64,000 bases of DNA from Isochrysis galbana. Lineage: Eukaryota; Haptophyta; Isochrysidales; Isochrysidaceae. Made by a program: the position numbers and the translations under genes. This document shows, piece after piece, positions 1 to 9,660 of the stretch. Every line of letters begins with the position of its first letter. Positions within the stretch are counted from its first letter, which is position 1. The notes beneath the pieces are model-generated. The model was given only the letters and a program-made list of their open reading frames with translations. It did not search any database and was not told the DNA's origin. The stretch covers positions 1,144,542 through 1,208,541 of the forward strand of contig CM030938.1 in the NCBI GenBank assembly GCA_018136815.1, written 5' to 3'.

Positions 1-1229
1 ACTGGCCGTCAGGCGGATATGGAGTGCGCGCCCCATCATGCGCGGAACGTACCAAGACATACTCCACGGAGGCACCCACGTCCATTGGTGCGTCACCCTC
101 GCAACGCCGGTGCTCATACCCATAGCGGCCCAAAAAGTGCTTGCTCCCGAGGGCACCCGTGCGGTACTTTCTCCGCGCCGCCCAACCAGGCTCGATTGGT
201 CCGATGGGTGCGAGCATCCGCGGCCGGGGTTCGTCATCGGTCCAGTAAGGCTTAAATGGGAGCAGCGGCCGTCGACTCGAGGCGTCCGCAGAGGCCTGAG
301 TGAGGTCCATCGCCGCACGCCCCACACAAGCCGTGGTGGCATCCAGCTCCCACAACTGCGGTGTGGCGGCAGGGTTGTGAGCCGCGGCCACAATGAGCCC
401 AGCACGGGCGGCCGCCTCAGCCTGCGTGCGTGGGGGACGAGGCATGGTCGATGGCAGGCTCCCGCATTGCGAGACTGGGAAGCCTGCTCTCGGCAAGCGC
501 AAATGGCGGGCCGTTTGGATGCTAGCTGACCAGTCGCCACGTGTGGTGCTGGTTACCACAGAGGAGCAGGCGGATGCTCGCATGCGGATGACGCTCGAGG
601 ATCTTCTCGGCGGAGTGGAGGAAGTGGCACAGTAGCACGTAGTGCCGTCGAGCATGCGCAAACTCATCACCGCACTCGTTGACACCGAGATGTGGGTGGT
701 TGAAGATGATGTGGTGCGGCCGGCCGCCGAGCAGCGGGCAGTCGTCGCCCGTGTCGCGCACAGCTCTGTCGCAAATCTCTTCCGACGAGCTCTCACACCC
801 CGGCCCATGCGAGCCGCGACGGCGCTCCTCATCTTCTTCCCGCTGCTCCCTCCTCCCTCTCTGAAGGCTGCATCCACCCGCCGACTCCTCCAAGCATTCC
901 CCACTTGTCCGTGGCACCGGCGTCCTTCGCCACGTCCCTGCCGCCTCCCTTTCGCATTGCACGGCCCTCTCGCTCGTCCCCATGCCCAGCAGCAGCTCCA
1001 GCCTGCTCGCATCGAGAGAGTGAAGAAGCCGAGACGAGCGTCTGCGCAGCTCTTCTAGGTTCTCTCGGCCTCGACTGTAGGTGGACGAGAGCTGGCGAGG
1101 TGGCAGGAGCGAAGAAGCACAGAGATCGACGCGAGAGCCAAATGCGCGCGCCAGGGAGAGAGAGAAGGAGAAGTCTCCCTCGCCTACACACAGCACGCGC
1201 ACGGCGGCGGCCTTCGGCGCCTTCTCCAT
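1..1229 (-). CDS. BMT5-like 25S rRNA (uridine-N3) methyltransferase, partial
   Basis: Rossmann-like domain of the BMT5/DUF2431 family, which in yeast methylates a uridine of large-subunit rRNA in the nucleolus. Exon 1 (1229-531) starts MEKAP and shows the family opening VRVLCVGEGDFSFSLSLAR (residues 11-29), then the HHIIFNHPHLG motif that matches the family's FDxIIFNFPHxG, then SIRLLLCGNQHHTW. The frame stops at 522, but a GT donor at 530 and an AG acceptor at 422 define a 109-base intron. Exon 2 (421 to the window edge) then continues in frame with AEAAARAGL and later RTGALGSKHFLGRYGYEHRR, the expected C-terminal family segment. The gene runs off the left edge, so its end is unknown. A Ser/Glu/Arg-rich insert of about 50 residues before the FNHPH motif is longer than usual. 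Domain assignment is secure; the exact nucleotide modified is inferred from the family. Confidence 0.85.
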
Positions 1230-1685
1230 TCTCTCTGCGTGTGTTTTGTAGTATACGTGTGAGGCAAGTACTCCGGATCCGGATGAAGGCAGGGGAACGT
1301 TCCGATGTCACCGTCGTTCAAGGCTAGGGAATAACAACCTTGTTAACTATCGACGTGTCTAAAAATAGCCACAGTGGCAAAAAAGGGGGGTCCACCAACC
1401 ACCGACCCTCGTCGGAGCCTGCCGGGCGCTGAATCGAGATGGGATCACGCTCTCTTGCGGAGCCGATCGCCCTTTCTGGTAAAAAAGTTCCAGTTCTGCA
1501 AGAACGCTATACGTAGACACCATCCATGATTCTCTTAAAAGGGGGGAATTGCTCTAGTTTCCTACGGATGTAAAAACTGTTGGTTACAGAAGAGTGGAGC
1601 GCCAAACCTTAAACGTATACGAATTTTTACTTTGTGCATGGACGGGTAGCTTGTCACGCCTGGTTGTACTCCCCCAAGGCCCAAG
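1230..1685. other. intergenic, no gene seen
   Basis: Short stretch between the BMT5-like gene (which starts at 1229 and reads left) and a LINE fragment reading right. It would hold the promoter of the BMT5-like gene. No convincing motif or ORF was found. Confidence 0.5.
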
Positions 1686-2926
1686 GAATCGAGGCGGGAA
1701 CCCGAGCTGGAAATCACTCTGTCCGAACGGCCCCTCACCGAACTCGACAAACGCCGACTAGAGAGGCGCATCACTGTGGACGAGACCACTCAAGCCATTC
1801 GGAGCATAGGTCCAGGCAAAAGCGCGGGCCCGGACGGGATCCCGGCGGAAGTGTACAAGGCACACGAAAAACTAGTTGCACCGATCCTAACAGACCTCTA
1901 CAACCAAACCTTCGACACAAGCCTAATCCCGTACACTATGAGGGAGGGAGATATCATCTTGCTCTATAAAAAAGGAGACGCGCACGACCCTAGAAACTAT
2001 AGGCCAATAACACTACTACAGAGTGACTATAAGATTCTAGCTAAAATACTAACCAATAGACTAAGCAAGGTGATAGGCAACATTATATCAGACAACCAAC
2101 TAGGCTTCGTGCCTAGACGACTGCTGATTAGCGAAGCCACCCACCTTCTTCAACTGACAAGGGCATACCTTGACGAAACAGGAGAGCCGGGCCTCCTCCT
2201 AGCACTCGACTGGGAAAAAGCGTTTGACAGAGTCAGCTGGGAGTTCTACCACCTGGCGCTCCGCCTCCTCAACTTCGGGCCCGACTTCCAACATCTTGCG
2301 CGATCACTTACCAGTGATGCGGCAAGACCCGTCCGCACGATAAAAGTCAACGGCGGCCGAAGCTACCCCTTCACGATAGGGAGTGGGATGCCCCAAGGAT
2401 GCCCCCTCTCACCGCTCACTCACCTTCCTTCTTACGACGGAGGCACTTACTCGCGCCATAAACAGCGACCCCGACGTACAAGGGGTCAACCTCAACGGGT
2501 ACGACCTGAAGATTAGCCAGTTCGCCGACGACACGGCGCTCATCACGAGCGACTACACGAGCCTGAAGCGGGCCCTACTGTGGGTGCGGACGCACGAACG
2601 GGCCACGGGGGGCAAAACGAACGAGGCCAAGTTCCAAGGAATCTGAATGGGCTCGCAAAGGCTCCGCAAACCGCCGTGGGACATGCGTAAATACAATTGG
2701 ATAGAGAACGATCAATACCTCACCATATTAGGCGTCCCGCTATGAGCCCCGGAGGCCGGAGGCCCTCAAGCCCTTCTGGAAGAAACTCGCAGACAAAGTG
2801 GACAACAAAGCAGCTAAGTTGGCGCCGATAACGCGATACATGACCATATTCGGTAGGGCCAACGTGGCGAACTTTATAATATACGGTACACCACGCTACT
2901 TGGTGCAAACGTTGGCAGCCCCTAAA

Positions 2927-4269
2927 CGGATAAAGGTACCCAGCTTTATAGGACGAGTCCTACAATGTGGGACGACGTTGTGAACTATGAAGACACGGTT
3001 CAATCTAGGAATGGAGAGCTAGGATTTGGTTTCTGTGTTCATCTCATTGCCCTCATTGAGTCCTCCTAGAGGCTCAAGACACCATTCTCAAAGCATGATG
3101 AGTTATTTGCCACTCGCCACTCGCGGAAGCCTTCCCGGCAAAAAACGGCGTTGTCCTACGAATTGCCGCAAACACCTGAGGACACGATTTGAGGCTCATG
3201 ATGAGCTCCCTAGAACTTGCTCCCACGAGATGAACGGATAAAGGTACCCAGCTTTCTAGGACCAGTCCTAGAAACTAGGACGGACTTTGCTATGTGAGAG
3301 CAAGAGCATACCATGTCATTTTGTCCCAAACCTTGGCTATTGAGTTACCACATGCATGTCCTCATCCTCATTAAATGTTCCAGGTGTACCTGGGCACCAT
3401 TCCCTCAGCAACACCAAGTTTTGTGACGCGTTTACGGGTCACCTGGTCGGAATTGCTGCTTGTCCTAGAAACGGGAGAAATGGCTGATACCACCCAATGG
3501 GGAGCTCTTCTACCCATGGTCCCCAGGAGATAAAATGTTGCTTTGACTGCCCTCTTTGAGACCTTCAGTGACCACCAAGCTTGGTTCCGTCATCTAAGTG
3601 TCCAATCCGCTAGCCTACTGCTCCAAAAGGTCTAAAATAAAACTCCTCTGGTGCGAGCGGACGCCCGAGTGCAGCACCGCATGCTGAATGTGGTAGCAAA
3701 AGTAAGCAAAGACAAGCTCCGCAGAGTTGGTCATGGGGAGAGCTAAGGTTGAATGGGATGTGGAGATGGTTTGCTTCAGGTGATGGGATGTCTCATAAGC
3801 TCACCATAGGCTATAATGGAGGCATGATCGGCAGAGTCCTAGAAATCCAAGGATTTTCTAGGACGTGGTCCTAGTTTCTAGGACGGAATTTTTTGTCCGT
3901 GAAATGCTCTTTGGCATGGGTTCGTTTCGACCTTCAGTGGAGACCAAGCTTGGTTTTGAAGCCCAATGAGAGTTTTGGCTGCTTTTGCCTCTTGCGGGGC
4001 AAAAACAAAACTCTCGACGCACCCGGTGGCCTCCGATGGCCGAAGTACTCAGTTCACGCTGGAGCCGAAAGCTCGGTCAAGACGAAGTCTACAGCCTTGG
4101 CCATAGTGGGAGCTAAGGATCTCAAGACTGAGTTGGGACTATCCTTCAGTTGGTGGGAAGTCCCAATCCTTCACTCTCGAAAGTTGTGTGGCTTTCAAGC
4201 TCTGGGTCCTACAAATACACCGAAATCGTAGGACGCGGTCCTATAATGTAGGACGGAACTTTTTAGCCG
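2927..4269 (+). mobile_element. MITE-like element, outer copy (holds a nested copy)
   Basis: Begins CGGATAAAGGTACCCAGC and ends TTTTTAGCCG, so the ends are imperfect inverted repeats (CGGmTAAA). It is flanked by TAAA at 2923-2926 and 4270-4273. Removing it and one TAAA restores the LINE frame (LAAPK then WFHG), which proves insertion. Its own sequence is about 674 bases once the nested copy at 3235-3899 is set aside. Both ends carry GGAC...GTCC palindromes (around 2950 and 4235). No transposase is encoded, so it is presumably mobilised in trans. Confidence 0.85.
3235..3899 (+). mobile_element. MITE-like element, nested copy
   Basis: A 665-base copy of the same family, inserted inside the 2927-4269 copy. 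It starts CGGATAAAGGTACCCAGC, ends TTTTTTGTCCG, and has TGAA at 3231-3234 and 3900-3903. It aligns along its whole length with the reverse complement of 59881-60541. Paired palindromes TCTAGGAC/GTCCTAGA lie near both ends (about 3260 and 3860). Confidence 0.88.
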
Positions 4270-4535
4270 TAAATGGTTTCACGGGAGAATCCAACGAGCG
4301 GCGGACAAAATTCTATGGGAGAGCCCTTACACAGGCAAAACCACGAGGTGGGTGAGGCACCCGCATTACCCCGTACACAACGCGGAGTGAGCATCACGAA
4401 CGATGGGGAGCCCCTAGGTAGAGCACGAGGGGACGAGCCGCAAGGCAGGTGGAGGGGGAGGGAAGGGAAGCGGGCGTGGCTGCGAAGTTACTGTGCAGGG
4501 TCGCGCGCGCGGCGAGATTATTAAGAATTTTTTTC

Positions 4536-4620
4536 CGTTGTATTTGTCAATGCGATGGTTGAATAGGCGCCTATTGCTCCTAGACAATTAACAATCGCAT
4601 TGACAAATACAAATACAACG
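4536..4620. repeat. 85-base fold-back (inverted repeat)
   Basis: Arm 1 at 4536-4556 (CGTTGTATTTGTCAATGCGAT) is matched by its reverse complement at 4594-4620, which has a 6-base AAATAC duplication. The 37-base loop contains GGCGCC. It lies exactly between the LINE 3' tail (plus) and a LINE ORF1 piece (minus). It may be a tiny foldback transposon or a by-product of insertion. Confidence 0.6.
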
Positions 4621-5113
4621 ATGGCAACAATGGCAATGACTTCCCGGAACCAGCTTCTCCGCCAAAGAGGGAACTGGGGAAGGGGGAGGGGGTTGATAGT
4701 GTTGGAGGGGTTGGAAGCCGCAAAGGCCCCAAGAATTGTTTGTTGTGTGAAGTGCCCGCCCCCGAGGGGTGCACTGGTGGTAGGAGTTGCCACCATGGGG
4801 GTTGCTGCCACCCACCATGGGGAGTCCTTGTTGTACTGGCAAGCCAGTCGGAGCAGGCGGCAGAGCCAGGGACTGGCTCTGCTGGTCCGCAGGGAACAGG
4901 GCTCTCCCTGTTCCCTGCTTCTGTGCCTGGTGAGGAGGCGAGGGAGGAAGGATCATGTCGACGTCGCTGTCGGTGAGGGGGGCGGCCTGTGAGCGCTTCG
5001 GCTCCGGCGGCTTGGGGCGGCCCCTGTGGGGCGTCGTGACGGCGTGACGGCGGGGGGGCTCGGGATCAGGAGCGGTCAGCGCGCGCTCCATCGCTCAAAC
5101 TATAACAATAGTT
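4621..5113 (-). pseudogene. LINE ORF1 5' fragment (MERA-type)
   Basis: The ATG at 5091 opens MERALTAPDPEPPRRHAV and then GRPKPPEPKRSQA, the same proline-rich N-terminus seen at 40605 and, more weakly, at 49437. Upstream is the shared leader hairpin AACTATTGTTATAGTT (5098-5113). The 3' part changes to a sequence matching the antisense of the LINE 3' region at 30.8 kb, so the fragment is chimeric. It is probably an ORF1 (RNA-binding protein) remnant; the assignment rests on its family of copies and on SYAQAA in the 40-kb copy. Confidence 0.55.
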
Positions 5114-5648
5114 TTTCAGCTAAGCATACCCTAAAGATCTCGTGATAAACCCTCAATCTTGACTTGGTGAATTCTCACCCTTGGAAGTTAAAAGCCTTGT
5201 CTGCTATCTGACCGCCCTAGAAGTGACATTCGATGGGTCGCTTGTCAATTGAGTCTGTCCCATATTCTGGATGCGACGGAACGTGCCACCAAATCCTACA
5301 TGGTAGAATGAAAATGAAACAATGTGATCGTATCAAATCCAAGTAAAAGTTGTGGGTAGTGTCTAGCAGCCTAGAGTTGTCTTGCCTTGCCGCACACGTG
5401 CATGGCAATCGCACTCGGGAACACCTACGTTAGTCGCACAGTATATAGTCAGTCACGTGCACATTCGACGGCGACCGCGCCCACGGAAATGATCGCACTG
5501 AATTGAGTAACTTAATCAAACAAGGCATGCAGCAAGCAACAACGAGGTTCTACGTCAAATACTGGACAGCTTGGTTTGTCCTCGGAAGACACGGGCGAAT
5601 TCCGAAAGGAAGGCAAAAGGAGAGGCATCAGAGACTGGTCCTACGAAA
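5114..5648. other. intergenic, no gene seen
   Basis: Lower-GC sequence with no convincing ORF, repeat or RNA gene. It is downstream of the 22-residue-repeat gene (minus) and probably holds that gene's 3' flank. Confidence 0.5.
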
Positions 5649-7220
5649 TCAAAAACAGAACGCCCCCACGGGGAGGTGCGATTGCGTCACCCGCATCTGG
5701 AGCTCCGGGCGAACGTAAGCGGCGCCAGTGCTTGCGTACTGTGGATGCACAGACCCCGCCATGGAAGACGGTAGCACGTATTGCTTCTCGCGGCCGAGAG
5801 GGGGCACACAGCGCAGTGGAGTGAACGCGGAACACGGGACTGCGGAGGGGTCCGATGAGACCGGGGCCCACGCCATCTCCTGCACGGAAGCGGGCTTCGA
5901 TCCTGGGGCGGAGATGTTCGACGAGGCCGGGGCCCACGTCGTCTGCTGCACGAAAGCAGGCTCCGAGCCTGGGGCGGAGGGGGTCGATAAGGCCGGGGCC
6001 CACGCCGCCTCCTGCCCGGGGGTGGCCTTCGTGCCCAGGGCGGAGGGGTTCGACGAGGCCAGGGCCCACGCCGCCTGCTGCATGAAAGCGGGCTTCGAGT
6101 CTAGCGTGGGGGGGTTCGACGAGGCCGGGGCCCACGCCGCCTCCTGCCCGGGGGTGGGCTTCGTGCCCAGGGCGGAAGGGTTCGACGAGGCCAGGGCCCA
6201 CGCCATCTGCTGCACGAAAGCGGGCTTCGAGTCTAGGGTGGAGGGGTTTGCTGAGGCCGGGGCCCACGGCAGCTGCTGCACGGAAGCGGGCTTAGAGCCT
6301 AGGATGGGTGGCACAGCCTGCAGTGACGATGCGGCATCCGCCATGACGTGCCTGCCAACGAAACGCAACCGGCCCAAGAAGCGACCACAGCGCTCAACCG
6401 AGTCAGGCTGGGTAAAGCCTCGGATGCAGTCGACGAAACCCTGTCGGAGCTGTTCTGCGTCGGGCCCATGTTCTGTCGCCTTGAAGAAGAGGGCACTGGG
6501 TGGAAGCCACGGCTTGCGGAGTGGCTGACTGGGCAGCACCGACAAGAGCTTGCGCCACACCTCGAGACCTGACAATAGGTCAGTCGTCGTCGAAGAGAAG
6601 AAAGGCTTCGGCGCCGATGCCCGGACTAAATTCCCGACGGAAACGGCTGCGCTCGGCGCCGGCATCATCGCAGATGAGGCCGGCAGAGAAAGCGTCAGGC
6701 TCTCCGTCGGCGAGCACTTGCGGGCTTGTGGTTTGATCACTGCCGGTGGGGACACCTTATCCGGAAAGAACATGCTGGACGAGAAGCAAGCTCCATGGCA
6801 CGACGGCGCTATCCGGTGTAACGCAGGTACCGGGTCATGGGCGTGAGGTGTCTCGAGCATCATGCTTCCTCCGTGGCCACGATGCTCATACGCGTGTGCA
6901 GTGGCTCCCATCGGCGTGCGCTGATCTTGGAGAGGGGTTCCACCCGCGGCCAGTGAGCTTGCCACAGGAGGTGACCAGGTGGAGGTGTCTTGAGCATGGT
7001 CAATCGAGTAGTCGGCCTTCCGCTTTTGCCCCACTCGCAACTCGAAATCGGTGGGGCTGCCAAACAACTCTTGTTGCAGTGTGGCAGCGGCAGCGGAGGC
7101 GAACAGCGGGGGCGAGACGATCCCGTCAGTGCCACACGGCGTCCCGCTGGGCGTGTACGCCGCACGGGCAGAATCCCGAAGGAGAGGCGCGTCCCTCTTG
7201 AGATGCTGTACCACGTGCAT
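5649..7220 (-). CDS. hypothetical protein with seven 22-residue repeats
   Basis: No family recognised. The start taken is the ATG at 7220 (MHVVQHLKRDAPLLRDSA), giving 523 residues. The frame stays open upstream to an ATG at 8213, but that part is mostly translated (CT)n and poly-proline. A segment just before 7220 (LAVGLLHALLNLARRVASPL) looks protein-like, so an upstream exon or start is possible. The middle has a globular-looking patch (DLLSGLEVWRKLLSVLPSQP, then EQLRQGFVDCIRGFTQPDSVERCGRFLGRLRFVGRHV). It is followed by seven perfect-length 22-residue repeats of the type KPAFVQQMAWALASSNPSALGT, each with a central Trp. A 60-residue tail ends in GAFCF. The constant repeat length and conserved Trp argue for real coding. 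Function unknown. Confidence 0.6.
   Translation of the reverse strand: MHVVQHLKRDAPLLRDSARAAYTPSGTPCGTDGIVSPPLFASAAAATLQQELFGSPTDFELRVGQKRKADYSIDHAQDTSTWSPPVASSLAAGGTPLQDQRTPMGATAHAYEHRGHGGSMMLETPHAHDPVPALHRIAPSCHGACFSSSMFFPDKVSPPAVIKPQARKCSPTESLTLSLPASSAMMPAPSAAVSVGNLVRASAPKPFFSSTTTDLLSGLEVWRKLLSVLPSQPLRKPWLPPSALFFKATEHGPDAEQLRQGFVDCIRGFTQPDSVERCGRFLGRLRFVGRHVMADAASSLQAVPPILGSKPASVQQLPWAPASANPSTLDSKPAFVQQMAWALASSNPSALGTKPTPGQEAAWAPASSNPPTLDSKPAFMQQAAWALASSNPSALGTKATPGQEAAWAPALSTPSAPGSEPAFVQQTTWAPASSNISAPGSKPASVQEMAWAPVSSDPSAVPCSAFTPLRCVPPLGREKQYVLPSSMAGSVHPQYASTGAAYVRPELQMRVTQSHLPVGAFCF
5832..6293 (-). repeat. 7 x 66-base in-frame tandem repeat
   Basis: Seven units of exactly 66 bases, coding seven 22-residue repeats with an invariant Trp at unit position 10. 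Units alternate between two subtypes (A[F/S]VQ and TPGQ), suggesting expansion of a two-unit block. Confidence 0.85.
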
Positions 7221-8123
7221 GCTCCGAGCGTCGAGGGGGCCTGCAAGCGGTGACGCGACCCGGCGCGCGAGGTTGAGCAGGGCGTGGAGCAGGCCGACGG
7301 CGAGGGTAGTGGAGCCGGGAGCGAGTGGGGGGACGTCGGTCGCGGTGGCACACCTTGGGGGGAGGAGAGGAGAGGGAGCGAGGGGGGGTGGGGAGCGAGG
7401 GAGAAAGAGAGCGCGAGCGGGGGCGGGGAGGTGCAATCTCGTCGGAGATGCTGATCTGAGAGGACATCTCCCGCCGCCTCCCCCGGTCTGGAGCCGGCGG
7501 CGAGCCGCGGGGGGGTGCGGGGGGGGCGGAAGGGGGGGGCGCGGGGGGGGGGCGGCGGGTGGGACAGCGGGGACGGCGCGTGGCCCGCGTCTCGAGCCGA
7601 GTGGGACGGCGGGGGGAAGTCCTTCCGCGGTCTCTTGTGGCGGGGGCGGGCGGCGGGCGGCGCGGGGGGGGGCGGCGCGGGGGGCGGCGGGGCGGGGGCG
7701 GGGGGGCGGCGGGGGAGGGGGATCTCCTTGATGGAGAGCGCCTGTCTCTCTCTCTCGGTACTGAGTGAGACGCTCAGCCGGTGAAAAACGGCGCGGGGGA
7801 GAGGAAGGGGGACCGCCCGAGGAGTCCCACGCGCGGGGGAGGCGGGGGCGGCGTGGGGGAACGGGGGAGATGGGACCACCTGAGAGTCCCACGCGCGGGG
7901 GAAGGGCGGGCGGCGGGCGGCGGGGGGGGGGGGGAAAGGGGGAGACGGCGGCGTCTTCTCTTCTCTTCTCTCTCTCCTGCTGCGAGGGGGCCGCCTGAGA
8001 GCGAGAGAGAGAGAGAGAGAGGCAGGGAGGAAGAGGAAGAGAGTGAGAGTGAGAGTAGAGAGTGAGAGAGAGTGGAGAGAGAGAGCAGAGAGTAGAGAAG
8101 AGAGAGAGAGAGAGAGAGAAAGG

Positions 8124-8157
<34 letters not shown>

Positions 8158-8460
8158 AGAGAGTAGAGAGAGAGCAGAGAGAGAGTAGAGAGAGAGAGGC
8201 TCCTCTTTGCCAACCGTCGGGAGATTGAGGTGCAAACCGCCGAGAGGCGCGCGCCATCATCTTGGGTCTTCCTCTCCGGCAGCGGGGGGGGGCGTGTTTA
8301 CTCACTCTACACGGTGGCAAGACCCTCTCTCCCCTCTCTCTCGCTCTCTCTCCTCGTGGCTGGTGGGCGAGACCAGCGTGGGTCAGAGTCTCTCTACTCT
8401 CTCTCTCTACACTCTCTCTACTCTCGTCTCTCTCTCTCTACTCTCTCTCTCTCTCTACTA

Positions 8461-8496
<36 letters not shown>

Positions 8497-8520
8497 GGAA
8501 TCCCTCCCTCTCCTCCTTGG
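7221..8520. repeat. G-rich and (GA)n/(CT)n low-complexity region
   Basis: 7480-7720 and 7910-7950 are extreme G runs on the plus strand. 7970-8200 is (GA)n and 8330-8500 is (CT)n, so the purine strand switches near 8210-8300 and makes a mirror-like arrangement. It lies upstream of the minus-strand repeat gene and may be its 5' flank. Long ORFs here on both strands are artefacts of the repeats. Confidence 0.75.
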
Positions 8521-9089
8521 CAATTCCACACGCAGCCCCTCCCTCCCTCCCTTCCCTCCCTCCTCCTTGGCAATTCCAAGACTTTCGCACTTGCCTCGCC
8601 CAAAGTTTCTTTGGGATTTCGGCATCCATCCCACTGAACGGCTCCGTCTGCTGCTCGCCGCCCTTGCTCACGTGTTAACACGTGTTGTTTGCCTCTCCTC
8701 TCGGGGTATCTAGAGCCTAGGTGTATCTTAGACTAGCCTTATAGCTGCTGGGGCGGTAGTGCTAAGATAGTACGCCTGCTCCACTCCGAGAAAGCAAGGG
8801 GTGGCGAATGGGGACGGGGGTGGGTGAGCTTAACCCTCGTACATGCCTAGTCCTCCTGGAGGACGCTAATCGCTTCTCTAGTATGTATGGCTATATTTGG
8901 AGCCCCTAGGGGTCTTTGGCGGGGCCCTTTGCCCTTTGAGACACATATGGCTGGCCCCCCTTGCGGGCTTGGGTAGAAGTACCAAGAATAAATTCGTCAA
9001 TAATGCTTGGTTTTAGAAGCGCGGGAGAACGTTGCCACGAAAGCGCGGGCGGGGTGGGGCGCGAGGTCCGCTGTCCGCTGAAGAAGGCC
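8521..9089. other. intergenic, no gene seen
   Basis: Mixed sequence with no recognisable gene or RNA. It ends where a zinc-finger gene fragment begins. Confidence 0.4.
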
Positions 9090-9254
9090 GAGCGAGTGTC
9101 AACTCAAAAGGGTTTGTGTGGGTACAGTCAGTGCTCTGTGGACAAGCCCAAGCGCCCCCAGCACAAGTGTTTGGCCTGTTGTGGAGGGACGGGCGCCTTC
9201 TACTTCTACCATATGGAGTGCTTTTTTGCGTGCCACCGGTGTCTAGTCGAGTAG
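9090..9254 (+). pseudogene. Cys/His-rich C-terminal fragment of a repeat-family protein
   Basis: The frame reads CGYSQCSVDKPKRPQHKCLACC, then YHMECFFACHRCLVE and a stop, a likely zinc-binding C-terminus (C-x2-C ... H-x2-C-x3-CH-x2-C). A second copy at 59867-60640 reads CREEVGSYYHLQCF, then SCHRCLIE and a stop, and is followed by the same T-rich downstream sequence. Two copies next to other transposons suggest the end of a transposase or other element protein. The family is not identified. Confidence 0.5.
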
Positions 9255-9599
9255 TTTGGGGGTTTTCGCCTTTTTTGGCGGTTTTCGCGTTTTCGTCGAT
9301 TTCGCAGCTCTCAAATGTCACTATAACTTCATGCACATGTGATTGGCTGCTTTGGGGGTTCTAATCTGCCTATGTACACATGGTCCGGCACAAAAATTCT
9401 GTCGTTTGAGCGCCCCGACCCGAATGCTAGCCCCCCTTTTTCGGGGTTTTAGGCATGTACTAGGGTTAAGCGTTGGAGGGATAGAGAGAGAGAGCTTGGG
9501 CGGTCTGGCGCGCGGTGCGGCGAAGAAGAGGGAAAGGGGGGGAGCGGCTCCTTCTGCGGGGGAAAGGGGGGGTGTCAGTATGATCTGTTCCCGCCTCAA

Positions 9600-9660
9600 A
9601 ACTATTGTTATAGTTCGAGCGATGGAGCGCGCGCCGACCGCTCCTGATCGACTACTATCA
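9600..9660 (+). repeat. LINE 5' stub: leader hairpin plus ORF1 start
   Basis: AACTATTGTTATAGTT at 9600-9615 precedes an ATG at 9622 opening MERAPTAPD, then similarity stops. This is the same leader and start as at 5091 and 40605, so it is a short 5' fragment of that LINE. Confidence 0.6.

Larger units (their letters stand above)
1686..4534 (+). mobile_element. LINE (non-LTR retrotransposon) fragment with RT, broken and MITE-interrupted
   Basis: The frame from 1686 gives a non-LTR reverse transcriptase: SAGPDGIPAEVY, RNYRPITLLQSDYKILAKIL, ALDWEKAFDRVSW and GMPQGCPLSPL. A one-base shift near 2420 moves the reading frame, which then continues with QFADDTALI, the catalytic YADD-equivalent. After further stops the thumb and C-terminal part continues at 2798 (KVDNKAAKLAPITRYMTIFGRANVANFIIYGTPRYLVQTLAAPK). 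There a MITE (2927-4269) is inserted. The LINE resumes at 4274 with WFHGRIQRAADKILWESPYTGKTTRWVRHPHYP. The usual C-terminal zinc-finger part, seen in copies at 31 and 55 kb, is missing. The 3' end is a GC-rich leader followed by GAGATTATTAAGAA and a T run at 4520-4534. Clade is probably L1/Tx1-like, by overall RT appearance only. Confidence 0.8.

Noticed and set aside
522-530. In-frame stop of the BMT5-like frame at 522
   Set aside because: It lies inside an intron: GT at 530, AG at 422, and the next exon continues the family sequence in frame.
7774-8320. Long Ser/Leu and Arg/Glu frames over CT/GA repeats
   Set aside because: They are translations of simple repeats on both strands, with no independent coding signal. 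The same holds at 28.2, 41.0, 47.5 and 55.5 kb.
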